A stretch of DNA of 64,000 nt from Epiperipatus broadwayi (taxonomy: Eukaryota > Onychophora > Udeonychophora > Euonychophora > Peripatidae), in NCBI GenBank assembly GCA_028023455.1, contig JAQFVV010000519.1, positions 340,501-404,500 on the forward strand, read 5' to 3'. The notes beneath the pieces are model-generated. The model saw only the letters and a list, made by a program, of their open reading frames with translations. It did no database searches and was not told the origin of the DNA. Shown here one piece after another: positions 38,890 to 51,939 of this stretch (its first letter is position 1; the number at the start of each line of letters is the position of its first letter). Both the position numbers and the translations under genes were made by a program.

Positions 38890-39890
38890 CAGAGATTTTA
38901 CCTTTTAATGAAAATGTTCATTTCACTTAATTTTATTGAATGAAAAAAAGAGTCTGGTTATTGGGATAAAAAAATAACATTATTTATGGTGATTCTTTAA
39001 TGTTATCATCATGAATGATTTTATCCATGTATTATTGCAAAGTAAGTTGTTGTTTGGTCTCATGAATCTAATTGCAAGTGATTCACCTTATTTAATTTTA
39101 TTACTTCCAGTGTTGTTATTGATAGAGCTGGCCTTATGCTGTTCATGTGATTTTCATGACAGATTAGAATGGTTTTCAGCAGAGACAGTTTGAAGCTTGG
39201 ATGTTTTTTGTCCATAGTTTTTACATAATTTTTCCAAAGTATTTGGGATTGTTCTCTTGTAAAGATATTCAACCTCTTTGAAGAAATTGAACAGTAGATT
39301 GATTTAGTCCATATTTTATATTATCTCCAAGTGTTTTTTTTCTATTTCTCAACTTATCTACCACAAATTGGATTTTCCATTATTGTATTCCTAAAACACT
39401 ATTCATATTTGAATTCTAGACTTTACATATAATTCCTAATTGTATCTTTTAATTAAAATTTTCATTACACTCAACTTTTCTGATTGAATGAGAGGGTCTG
39501 GCTGTTGGGAGGGGTCCCAGAAACCTAAATCCTGTTTTTTTTGAGGGGGAGGGCTAGGATGAGGTTGCTATGGGGATTGTGCCCAACATTGATTTTCTCA
39601 TTCACAAGAAGGAAAAAAAACGCTATCCATAGTGGTTTTAACTTTATTGTTATAAACGAATTTATCCAAGTATTATTGCAAAGTAAACTGCAGTTTGTCC
39701 TAATGATTTTAATTGCAAGTGATTCACTCTATTTAAAATTATTATTTCTAATGTTGTTATCTCCAAGTGTTTTCCTATTCTCAACTTATCCATCACAAAT
39801 TCGATTTCTCAATATTGTACTCCTAAAATGCTACTCATATTGAAATTCTAGACTTACAGATAATTCCTATATGTAACATTCATTTGACTT
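38890..39890 (+). repeat. Degenerate tandem duplication
   Basis: Copy 1 (about 38890-39440) and copy 2 (about 39450-39890) share GTATTATTGCAAAGTAA with ATTGCAAGTGATTCAC (39027-39084 and 39671-39726), then ATCTCCAAGTGTTTT, CTCAACTTATC and GAATTCTAGACTT-like words. Copy 1 has about 200 extra bases at 39120-39325. Copy 2 has extra sequence near 39510-39620. Confidence 0.7.
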
Positions 39891-40868
39891 TAATGGTTAA
39901 TACACATCCTTTCCCTTTCACCATGATGCTCCTAAATTTTATTTTTACCATTCTTTGTAAACCTTTTATTTAACTGCATGTGTCCCTTTTTTATGAGTAA
40001 ACTTTCATCACAGAGAAAAAGAACAATTAAATAAAAACTTCAAATTAGTTTCTATACATATAAATATTTAACTTTAAATTAATCTTGCAAAAAAGAAAAT
40101 AAATAAAAAAATGAGTGAATCAGTTACCATTTAATCTGCTTTATTCCCTCTTCATCCTGAACTTTAATAATTCTTTAATGTGTCTTTGCCCATTCCAGGG
40201 TAGGTTAAGATAACCTGTAAAATAGTTTAAAATGGCAGACATATGAATTCATGCAGTTTTTTTTTGTTTTATAGATGATTAACTCATAGCAATTTTCCTT
40301 TTATTATCCAGGTTAGGTTATGATGTATCAGATAAAACTATAAACTGATTTGGATATTTAGCTGATGCTTATTTTGGATCATTGTAAATGAATAGCTATT
40401 CATTCTGTTGTTTTTCTATTCCAAATGCCTGCTTGTCAATAATTTGCATATTTTCAATAGATGTTAATGAAATAGGATAGGTAAGAGAGTTTAAAAGCCT
40501 AAATCATAAAATTATCATTCATCCAGTCATTCTAATGAAATATCAAATCCAAGAATGAAATATCAAAACCAATTTATATTGTATTTATCTAAATAAGATT
40601 TTAGAAAAAATATAACTGCAAAGTTTTTGCTTTCTTTCCTTTAATGGTGATTATCAGTCCTTATTACTATAGTATTATTCTATTGTTTAGTTGGTCTTTC
40701 ATTGCTTCTGATCTCAATATTTTTATTATGACAATTGTTGAGTTTTAAATATTAACATAAATAAAAAATTTACTTATAATAATTAGCTTTACAGTTTGCA
40801 AAAATAAATAAATAACTAAATAAATAATACAAGTACATCACAAACCATTTCTAAAATAGAAATACAAT
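39891..40868. other. AT-rich intron sequence, nothing recognised
   Basis: A small local duplication, TCTAATGAAATATCAAATCC / GAATGAAATATCAAAACC, lies at 40532-40570. Nothing else was seen. Confidence 0.4.
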
Positions 40869-40948
40869 CTAAACACATACATTCCACAATCATAAATAAA
40901 TGCATATACCAAAAAAAATTGAAATAAATAATGATAACAAAAACTAAT

Positions 40949-40952
<4 letters not shown>
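40869..40952 (+). repeat. Interspersed repeat A-B, part A (split copy)
   Basis: It matches 25005-25080, including CATAAATAAATGCATATACC. Instead of running into part B it meets a TA tract (40953-40980) and then a 4.77-kb insertion. Confidence 0.8.
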
Positions 40953-40980
<28 letters not shown>

Positions 40981-40983
<3 letters not shown>

Positions 40984-43900
40984 GCCCTTATCTATAGGTC
41001 ATAATAAGGTAGAATGGTCAATTACTAAAAAATTTTAAATTTTAAAATACGTTTGTGTAATATATTGATAATTGTATGATCGATTAGATCTTATAGTACA
41101 ATTTAAGGCTGAAAATTACCTGGTATATAAAAGTGTAATGGATTATTTTAAAAGAAAACAGTTAAATAAAGCTTAATTATATCCTTGCTTATGGTTGTAA
41201 AAGCTGGCCATATAAAATAATACAGCTATAAATAGTTAAAAGTATATTAAACAATCCAATTGTAATATTTTAAAACTAATAAATTAAATAAACGCTATAT
41301 GTAATATTATAATTATAATTAATATTCAAATTTAATCTAATATATTTTAAAATAGACTTTGGGGATGGTGAGAATTATATTTAGTTCTACATTTTAAATT
41401 ATTGTTCAAAATTTTATAAAATATATCAGTTTTGGTAATTTAGACCGAGACGTAAATTAAAAAATCATCTGATAAAGTTAGTAATCATGTGACTGTATAT
41501 TATATACCTTCACACACACACTTGTTAAAATATAATAATAAAGTTTGTGAATTATGGAACTAAATGTAATTGCTGTCTATCGTTAAAATGAATGTTGAAA
41601 TATTAAATAGTTATTTTAAATGTTTAAATGATGTAATATTTAGGTAGTGTTTAAAAGTTGAATACAGTTAATAAAAAAATTAAATATTTTGTTTAAATAA
41701 AAACAAGATAAATTAAATATTAATATTAAAATAGATATTAAATATTATTTTAATAATTGTTTTAAAAAAATAAATGACTTTGATAAAACTGTAATTGAGT
41801 TTAAAAATACTATTCTAAGTAATATTTTAAATCATTACGTCATAAATTCTTTATTTAAAAAAGGTTTAATCTATTATAAAACTATAATGTGTAAATTTGT
41901 TCGCGCTAAAAAAAGTCATTAACCAATCAACGGAGGTATTTTAGCAGACAAAGTATAAGAATTAGATGGAGCGGGAGAAAGTAATGTGTAAGTGAAGGAG
42001 GGAGTAACATATTTTTTAGCTGTATAAGATCGTAAGCTAGAAAAGTGATATAATTTTAAAATTTTATATTTATTTTAAAAGTTTTTTAAAATATAATATT
42101 TTGAACTACCTTTACATGGAGGGCTAATTTTAAAAGTTTTCTTACCAGAAATTTTATTCAAGTTTAGCCAAAACCTTACAGTAAAATGGAAATATTACAG
42201 AAAACAGTATATAGAAGTTATGAGAAAGGAAAAATATTTGTAAAGTGCCTTGATACAGCTTTATTTACGCTCAACCAGAAACTTATTATTGTAACTCAGA
42301 GGAATATAATTTGGACGCTATACGGAAAATTTAAAAGAGAAGTTACTTGCCATCAGGAAAAATTATGATGCACAAATTTATAAGGCTACTCTGAAGTGAT
42401 TTTATTCTTCTCTATGGAAAAAATTAAGATACGTATATCATAAAGAAAAATTATATAAAAGTTATAACAGAGAAAGAATGTTTGTCCTTTTTAAAGGAAA
42501 CATTACAAATATATAGTTACCAGAACTTTAAAAGAAAGGAAAAATTACCGAATAATGATAGGAAAGAGTCATTATTTTTTTTAAAAAAGAAAAAAATAAA
42601 AACTTTATCTAAGAAGGATTAAAAATATTACAAATTGTTCATTAGAGAAATGCTTAATAAAGATAGAGATTAGGAAAATGAAAATTTAAATTACTTAATG
42701 AAAATGGATCCATGGAGACAGAAAAATTTACTAAATATTTAAATCAAAGTATTGAGAAGATGCATCGTAAAAGTCACGCGGGGGGAAATATTAGCAGAAA
42801 AAATTAGAAGAGAATATGTAGACGTTTTTTTACGGGATTAATTGATATCATAATTAATAATTGTATTAAATATTTTAAAAACCAAGGATTGTCATCTATG
42901 AATATTTATTAAACAGAGCAATATTTGTTTTACCTTAAATTTGAACAAGCAGGAAGAAGAACATTAAGTGACTGAAGAAGAAATAATAAACATTTTTTTT
43001 AGCTTTAATATGAACGGTTTTCAAGAAAGTTTGATAAAGAAGTACAGTAAATATAGTTTAAATATTTTTTACTAATTTATTTTAGAATATAAAATGTTAT
43101 GTGAGATTAGGGAAAACATATAAACATAAATTTAGTAATATTAAAATTAAATATAATAGATTGATAAAATTATAGAAATAGTGTTTAAAATAAAGTGTAT
43201 GGATGTGAATCTTATATCTACAAGGATCAAATGGATGGTGAAGCCTACGGAATGCGATTGAGGAGATAAAGGTCGTTTGGTAATTTTAATAGTTGTTTAT
43301 AATGCATAATGTATTTTTTTTAGATCATCTATTGACTAAGAATGAAGTGTGAAAGTTTAAATTATATGTACACACTTTATACAACATTTTTAACATATTA
43401 TGAGATAGGAGTAATTCGGAATATGCATGCAATGATTTATATAAAGTATATTAATAATATAATTTAACAGAACAATTGTGTGATTCTTTTGAACTTTCAT
43501 GTGATAAAGTATTCAGATATTTAAGTAGTTTGTATGATTAAATATATGGAGGAAAGTAGTAAAAAGATTTTCTTATAGAACAGTGGAATAGTTTTAAAAT
43601 AAATGAATTTTATTATTGTTAATAATGCAGATATGTATTTGTCGATGTACAGTATAGAAAAATCTTGAGAAATAAGATCGGATAGTGACTTGGAAGTACT
43701 AGTGGAAAGGAAACCAAGATGATGTTTTTTTTTTAAGAAATAGGAAAATATAAGGGATTTGGATCATATTTAGTTTTGTGTGATTTAGTATAGTTAACAA
43801 AGTCCTATGACTGAACACATATGGTTTGGACAGGGTTTTGCATATCTTTAAACTTTTTGATGTTATAATAAAGCTGAAGAAATAGCTTTAACATCGCTCC

Positions 43901-45748
43901 TATAATAGAGGTTGGTAGACAGGTAAAGGTCACTCCTCTATAGTCTCTTTTAATTCACTGTGCCATGATTGTCAAGGTATATGACGAGTAATATTCTAGT
44001 TGTATTGTGATCCTATGCATCTATCTTCGCTATCCTTATTTTGTGAATCTGCATCGGTCAGAAAGATATTTTCAAAGAAATAATGAATAAATAGAACTGA
44101 AGATATGTTATCGTTTATGTAAGAATAGTTTATTTGCTGGAAGGTATAGAATTGTGTAACTTTAAAATTGAAAGTCCAAAATATCATAAAGAGAGAAAGA
44201 ATCATATAATACATTGTAAAATTAATTCAGAAATGAATATAAGATTTTGAAAAGAAATCTAAACCAAGTATTTTAAAAGTGATAATAAAATTTGAATGAA
44301 TTTTTTTTTAATAATATGTAGAAAATAAGTATTGCATATTTATTAAGAAAATAGTCCAATAATGTACAATAAACATATACTTGTGCATGGTATATTAATA
44401 GTTATAATTATATCATCCAAAGTAAGGCTTGAATGAGAATATTAGGATTAATAAACAACGGATAATGAACAATAAAAACCTAATACCGAATGTAGAACAA
44501 TGTTTTGACTTTGTAAGATTCCATACAACCAATATAAAACTAAAATTTTATTGTTTTGTAGAATTTCACTACGAATGTAAATTTGTAAATATATATATAT
44601 ATATATAATTTTAATAATATTAGGGATGAAAAGTGTTTGTGATAATCATATAAGAAATGCATTTTGTAATAAGCTAACCATAATAATAAATCAAGTAATA
44701 ATACTGTATTTTCTTAAGTGTTAAAAAATAAGATTTAACTAGGAAAAGTAAATAATATTTTGATTTCATTTTATAAATTAATAAACTAAGTTGAGATATG
44801 AAAGTAAGGGATATCCAATGTATATAGTGTAAAAATATTGTTAATTTATTTATGTTGTTAATAAACTTTGTTTTAAATTTGTTTTAAAGTTTTGTGTCCG
44901 AGTTGTTATTTCTCCACATGGATGCATGAAATCACGATACATTTATAATTGAAACAGACATATAAATTTTGCACAAAAGGTAAACATAAAAGTGTTATAA
45001 TAATTTTGAGAATTTATTGGTATGTTAAAATTAAAAGATAATAATTTTATATTATTTATTGGTCATAAGTCGGTTGCCACAATATTACATTAAATTATAT
45101 GCTAATGTTGCCACACATATTCTGTTGTCAGATTATTAAAATACTATCACATACGTATTTATTTATTTCATTTAGGAAGAAATAAGATTATATTATATTA
45201 TTATTGTTATTATTATTTTATTATTATTAGTTGCTGTGTAGTAGATTATGACATAAAATCCCCTTTTCATATTTTACTACCGTAATTTTAAATTAGTTAG
45301 AATACAATTTATGAACCTGAGATTTTATTTTATTTTACTTCATTTTATTTAATTAAGCTAGATTCTTGTTATAAAGAAGATTAAGATATAATTATTATTT
45401 TAATCGTAGTGAATATAGCTTAGAAAGTCGTAAGAATACTATGAGTTAGTTATTTGGTATAGTAAAAAAAGAGGGGATAGTGTTCTTATGCCATTGAGGT
45501 AGTATCCTGTGGATAATGTCTCAATGTAGTCTATCTCGTTCCCTGTATTGTCACTCCATGTCTCATGAAAATAGTAAATATTTGTTAATTCATTTTAAAA
45601 TTGAATCGAATTTGTATTTTAAAATTAGAGCTAGTAATAATTTTAATTAATGCTGAATATTTCATTTATTTATTTGTTAACTGAGCTAGAACCCGTAATA
45701 TTCGTAATAAACAATAATTTTGGGGTGAGAACGCACGGGGGGAGGTTA

Positions 45749-45750
<2 letters not shown>
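40981..45750 (+). mobile_element. Solo-LTR-like insertion (4.77 kb) inside an A-B repeat
   Basis: The insertion starts TGTGCCC at 40981 after a TA tract and ends GGTTAGA at 45750 before another TA tract (45751-45780). Parts A and B of the repeat lie on either side. AATAAA at 44860-44865 is 885 bp before the end and is followed by GTGTCCGAGTTGTTATT, closely like GTGTCTTGAGTTATT in the 3' LTR of the Gypsy element (831 bp before its end). No gag or pol motif was seen. The open frame at 42186-42368 (60 codons) is not recognised. Confidence 0.6.
44860..44910 (+). promoter_or_regulatory. LTR poly(A) signal region
   Basis: AATAAA is followed after about 28 bases by GTGTCCGAGTTGTTATT at 44894, the same layout as at 12710-12764. 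Confidence 0.45.
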
Positions 45751-45780
<30 letters not shown>

Positions 45781-45782
<2 letters not shown>

Positions 45783-45870
45783 AAGTCAAATCAAAGATTT
45801 TTTTAAATAGTAATAACACTTTGATGGAAAGGATCGATCTTTCCAATCTTTATAAAATGGAACAATTCCT
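45781..45870 (+). repeat. Interspersed repeat A-B, part B (split copy)
   Basis: It matches 25104-25190, including AAATCAAAGATT and ACACTTTGATGGAAA. It directly follows the TA tract at the end of the insertion. Confidence 0.8.
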
Positions 45871-46049
45871 TTCAAATATCTCAATACATTTTAAGTTATC
45901 ACATGTGTAATGAAATAATTTTTCATTATAAAAAAAAGATCTAAAACTTGCCATCTTAAGCATAATTGGGACTTATGTTCCTGAATTTATACATCCCCTT
46001 TTTACAAAAGTAAAGTATTAATCAAACCATTGCAAAAAGGGGATATATA

Positions 46050-48550
46050 AATTATAAGCAACCTAATGTGAAGAGGTTCATCTGTTGGCATTATTTGGAG
46101 GGACTTTCTAGTGTGGGAAACCATCTGAATGTGGTTATTATTAGGTTTGCATTTTTAATATATATAAGTATGATGGTGTGCACTCCTATCTCATTGCTGA
46201 TGAGTGAGCAGCTAAGGATTTTACCAGATATAGATACTATTTTGCTTGTTCCAAAATAATGAGAATTGGAATGTGAATTCTTTTGATAACCAACTGGTTG
46301 AACAAGTGATATCATGATTTTTTTTACTTCATCCTTCACATTGTTTTGTATTTCATTCTCCATTGCATTAATGCCCATTAAAAAGGAAAAGCCACAGATG
46401 TTTGTAGATATACCTTGGTTAATCTATGTGCATAAACTACTACTTCACGATGAACTTCAGTCTCTGGAGGTATGTATATTCTTGATAGATTTTGTGTAGG
46501 ACTGATAAGTGTTTTTGGTTGGAAAAAAGACACCCATATTAGCAAAGCATTTTATAAATTGTAAGGTATTTTGTATATGCATATCTGTGAAAACTTGCCA
46601 TATTTTATTAGAAGTGGATTAATATAAAATGTAAAATGTAGGAAGCTGAATAGTAATTCTTGTGAGATGGATTATAAAGGAAAGAATGATAGTTAATTTT
46701 TGCCACTGAGTGTGATGCAAATTTTACAATTTAACAGTAAGTTGGTTAGTACAAAGAGAAGGATAAGTGGAATGATAATGTTGGCTAACCTGTTTATTAA
46801 CATATTGCTGTCAACTGAGTCAAATGCTTTTCCAGAGTGAATTTGAACTATTATTGGTAGACACAATTTATGATCCTGTACTGACTGCAATACTGCCTTG
46901 AAAATTAGCACAACCTGTATTGTTGATGATTTTTCTTTGCAAATTGAGTGGGTGACATGAAGATCAAATATGCTTCAAACCTTTCCTTACTAACTATTTT
47001 AAGGATCTTATTGGCTGGTGGATCATGAAATTGGTGCTTAAGTTTGACAGAGTGTTGTGGCTGGTTTCTTGTTAAAGGCAACCATTGCTATAGTGTATAA
47101 TTCTTCAATACTGTGGTTCTTCTGTGATAAGTAGTTTGCAAGGTCACATATGTATTGAGCAGTGGACTTAGTTGTATGAATACAAAATTGTGGATGTTAT
47201 GTGTTCCAGTTTGGGATGTGTTGAATGGTGTAGCATTGTCTGGATACTTGATGGTGTTGGTGCATGTGTTAAATGGAAATTGTTTGATGTGGTGATATAT
47301 ATATATATAGGATTTACAATGTTTTGTCAAGCATTGATATTCAATGAAATCTGTAAAGCCGTGGGAACTATAATGATGTGAGGGAACCCAGATTCTATTG
47401 GATATATACTCAAGATTATGTATGTTAATAGGTGTGCCAGATCATGCACTATTTATGAATAAGGTGCCTTTAAAAGTGGTACATCCTTTGTTATATGCGT
47501 GTGTGAAATCATATATATGCTGTTACATGCTGTATGTGGAGGTGGCATTGTAAATTGCTTATGTAATTTTAGAAATAAAGCAAGTAGACTTGTTGGGCAT
47601 GGAGTTTTGTATACAATTTATGTTGAATGATAATGTTTATAAAAGCTAGGTATACCTGTGTGAATCTAGGCTACATATTTTTGATCTTGTCAAGCATTAT
47701 ATATGTTTTCTGAAAAGTTGAATTATGGGGTGGATGTAAGGAATAGTATTCTGATGGTTCTTCTCAGGAGAATTGTTGTTCAAATATCTGTTACTTTGAT
47801 GATAAACTTTGTGCAAATTTGCTGGAAAATGAGAGGGGTTTAGGTTTTAGCTGATAAAATTATGTAACATAAGTGAAAAAAACAGTGATCAATTAGTTAG
47901 ACATGACAATTCTTATGTAATGTGATTGCATCACTTGGTAGGAATCTTTCAGAACTCAAGAAGATTATTGATATCTGACTGAACCATTTGGATATGGAGT
48001 GTCAATATTGCATGTTGAAATCATCCATTAATTTTGCTGTGTCAGGATATGCTGTGAGAATAGTTTTTGGTAAGTGTTAGTATTAAGATAGTGGCAAGAC
48101 CTAGTCATACATACATAAATATGAAGATAAGCATAGTTATGATGAAAAGTTTCAATTAATAAGTTTGTGTCAGAATTGTCGATGGACAGCCTGGGTTTAT
48201 AAGTAAGCCAATACCCCCTGAGAGTGATATTGTTTCTCTAACTAAGATGCACATATTGTCTCTCCTCAGGTGTGCTGCAAAATGGATATGTGATCCACTA
48301 TAATTGTTTGAAGACCTAGGATATATGGCTGTTTCCTTCTGTACCTGTATTTATTCTACCAATGTTACATGTTATGTCAGTTTCATAGTAGATGTGATAA
48401 CGACTTGGTTTCTATTGTGCATTTTATGCAATGCTTCTGTATTCATGATGTGGATTGGTATGCATACATTGTTAGCTTGGATGTAGATGAGCTCCATGCC
48501 CATGCTTTTTTCTTCTGGAAGGCTGATGATGGTTAATTGGGATGTTAACT
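46050..48550 (-). pseudogene. LINE remnant on minus strand: endonuclease and RT pieces
   Basis: Reading down the minus strand, near 48220-48180 comes SLSGGIGLLINPG, the GG-x-x-x-L-I-N-P type motif of LINE endonucleases, then LMDDFNMQY near 48020, the decayed GDFN motif. From 47040 an APIS-like fragment fits the RT region before the catalytic palm. The frame 46911-46693 holds LIFKAVLQSVQDHK and GKAFDSVDSNML, matching RT motif A (xxAFDSVD) of non-LTR elements. YINPLLIKYG-like words follow near 46610. The YxDD motif was not found. Stops and frameshifts are frequent. The clade is uncertain. Confidence 0.6.
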
Positions 48551-49849
48551 CCTTTATGTTTTAGCTACCTTCAATGCCTTGTTTCTTTTTGGTTACCTGA
48601 ACTTCTTTTAGTTTCTATTGATGGTGGTTCAATTAGTGGGAGAGATGGAATGAGTTACTCCATGATGTGAATGGATGTCTTGATTATAATAACATGTGGA
48701 CTGACTGGTTTGGTAGTGTTACTTATTTGATGGTGGGATTTTGATAAGGTTCTGATGCTGCATTGTCCATGATGGTTGGGTGTGTTGTAGATAAGTTAAC
48801 ATGTGTAGTTTATGTTTGATCAATTCTGTTGCAATTATAAAAATGTTCATTCTATTATCTGAATTGTTTATTGTGAAATATGTGGTGTACATGTTTGGTC
48901 AATAGTGAAGATATCTGTAAAGTGTGTGATTTGATTAGTAAAATAAATAACATGCTGTGGTAGAGTGATAATTAATGTGGAACATATTGAAACGGTTGTC
49001 TTCAAATCCCTCACCATTTCACCAACCATCATAATAACCCACTCGTCTGTGCTAGATTCAAACCTGTTTAATAAGTCTAAATTAAAATTTGTAAGCTAAC
49101 AATTGCAATCACGGCTATATAAACAGCATTATATACGCACATACGAAAGAACGCTATAATTGAATAGTATTGCCAGAGTTATAGCGTATAATTTTATCGC
49201 ATAATATTTTTAAACTATTTTTAGTACAGTAATAATGTAGCGTCAATTTATTAATTTATTACTTAAATTTGTATGTGGGAATATAATCCACCTATATTGA
49301 ATATATATATAGCATAGTGGCGTGATTCAAATATTTATTAAATTTTAAGTTTCATTTTTAGTATAAACCAATTTAATGTAAAAACACATTGAAAGGGTGA
49401 TTGATTGCAAATGCGCTGACAAGTTTCTTTTTAAAAAGAAAAAAAGATTATTTTTTCTAAAAATAAAAGTATTTTTCGGAGAATTAAAAGTTTAGTAAAG
49501 TTTTTGCTGTAAACAATTGTATCAGTATATGCCACACCTGCCTTAGGTTTCTAAAAGAAAGCCAATTTTAAAATAATCTAGCTAATTGATTCTAAATTAT
49601 TTTGGAGACCTCGCTAATTAAAAATATGTTTACAGAGAGATTTTACATAAATTATAAAATCAGAACAAAATTCCTGACTAATTAAAATAAAATCTAATAT
49701 CGGATTAAACTGATTAAAATTCGATTTAATTAAAAATTTGATAATCAGAGAAAAGTTATAATACCTAAAAGGAATGTCAGCATGTTTGAAATCAACCACT
49801 AATTTCATAAGCAAATTAAAAATTTTGTAATCTTGATGGAGATGAAATT
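48551..49849. other. Intron sequence, boundary of the minus-strand LINE unclear
   Basis: The LINE-like composition seems to fade near 48980. From about 49050 the sequence is AT-rich with no frame. GCTATAATTG and TTATAGCGTATAA (about 49150-49195) form a weak palindromic patch. Confidence 0.35.
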
Positions 49850-50310
49850 CCAAGGTGTGTGGGCTGATAAGGGGATCATTTTTAAAAAGGCCATGTAAAG
49901 TGGAGGAGCCATCTTAGATCTTTACTTTTTGAAACAGTGACAGCTTTGAATCTTTGAAATCTTTACAGCTTGAATGCTACATCTGTGAATTTTTGCCTTC
50001 TTTGATCATCGTTAAGCTTTTGAATCCAGCGTATATCCTGAACCAAAAGCAACCGTGAACATTTTGACATCCAGTTAAGACAATAATTTTTATATCTGTG
50101 CGAGAGAAAATGTCGGGCTAAAACAGGCAGCCTTGGCTAAGCTCCAGAGAGAAGGTGACAGGCCTTTACTTCAATCAAAAAAAAACCACCATCACCAGTA
50201 TGCCGCCATAACATCTCCGCTCTAACCGTGGGAAGAAGATGATGCCGCAAGCCGCCACAAAGACTCCCGTAACTCCAGCTCAAGTACTACAAGATGACCG
50301 GTAACATCAC
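49850..50310. other. Island of higher GC, unassigned
   Basis: This block, especially 50100-50310, is much less AT-rich than its surroundings. It contains GAGAGAAAATGTCGGGC followed at once by TAA, so a protein start there would give three codons. It ends at GATGACCGGTAACATC, which includes a possible donor. It could be a non-coding exon or the leader of an old retroelement. Confidence 0.3.
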
Positions 50311-51939
50311 CATTTCTAACTGCAGTTCAATATATTAATTTTTCTTTAAGTCTAGACTTATAAAATTTATTTTAATTCTAAAATCTTGAATTCAAGTAAA
50401 TTGCTAAATGTAAAATTTTATTCTTAAATTTAATTATTTTTTTTATATAATTCTGACCTACTTTCTAATGTTTCCTAACTAAATGATTTTAATAATTTTA
50501 TTTTCAATTTTCTCACTGCAGTTGTGACTATGGTTTCTTTATTTTTTTTTATTTTAAAATATAAATTATATGCTAATGCCTCGAAACAGTGAGCATTCAA
50601 TATTAATAATAAAGAGAAGAGAGAATGACCCCTCTTAATTTGATAATTATTTATCGTAGCTTAATGCACGCTGTTTCGAAACCCTCTTAAATAACTGTCA
50701 AGAATTGGCTATGTGCTGATTATTATTTTGACCTTGATTATTTCATTATTTGTTGGCAATTTTAAAATGGGAATCTTGTTTTAACCCAAAGTAAATTTCA
50801 ATTTAATTTTCACTAGCAATATCCAAGCCTTGAATAGGTATATTTTTTATTTATTTCATTTTGTAAAAGCCCTCCAAATATATTTTTCCCCCTTTTTTTT
50901 ATTAATCGCGTAATCAAATGTGTTATTTGAGATTGAAACTAGAAAGCAAAAAATATTTAAAAGTACGCCCACGTATAGCACATGATTATTAAAATGCTAT
51001 ATTAGAGTTGGCGCTAATGATTACACTGATTAGCTATCGTTCTCGTAGCTAAATATTAAATTATTTCAACTCTTTTGCTTGGCGGAGGTGATAATTTTAT
51101 TATACATTTAAACTTTCTCGTTATGTTGCATTTTTCTTTAAGATGGGACTCGGAACGGCCATCCCTCTTACACTCCTTGGGTCGCACACGAATAAGACCT
51201 GACGTCAAATTCTAGGCACTAGTGTTAGCTACCCCAACCCTCTTTAGCAGCATGGCGATCAGTCATAGGGCTCCGGTGTTGATCACAAAACCCTAAATAT
51301 TAATCCATCCGCAGAGCAACGTTTATTATAACTGTTTACCAGCGCTATAGCGCATTGGTTCTTTTGTTGCCAACTCTTCCTCCCTTAAATTAAGTTTCAG
51401 CCATTGTCTGACATATTCAAGAGCTAGTTTCGGTCTCATGTACAATAGTTTGAAATATTAATATTATAGATAAATTTGACTTTAAATGTTTCACATATAT
51501 GTGAAAACAAGGCTTCGTCTGATTACTTAGCTGAAAACCATGAAATAAGAGGGATTGGCATAATCTGCCCCATAGCTACAATGCAGTGACTGATCAATAA
51601 GATAATAAAGCAAATGATGAAAACAATATTTAATTTCATCAAATAGCACAACAAATGTAAAATAATTTTAATTGTAAGGAGAGAATGTTAAAGCGCTCTC
51701 CAAAAATGTTCGATGCTACGCACATTTTAATTGTAAAATGCTAGAATAATATATATAAAAATCGTCAAATTTAATCTGCAAAAATAAACATACAATTTAA
51801 TAAATTACTCTGCTCTCGATCTTATTTATTTCAATCCAGTTCAAAATTCTTTATATTATCTATGTGATTTCCTATGCATTAATTAGTTTTAAATATATAT
51901 ATAGTTGATAAATTCCATTTTTTTGTTATGAGTCTCATT
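50311..51939. other. Intron sequence with a GC-richer patch, unassigned
   Basis: The patch at 51140-51370 has GGACTCGGAACGGCCATCCC and later GCGCTATAGCGC, a perfect 12-base palindrome near 51344. No frame or copy elsewhere in the window was found. Confidence 0.35.
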
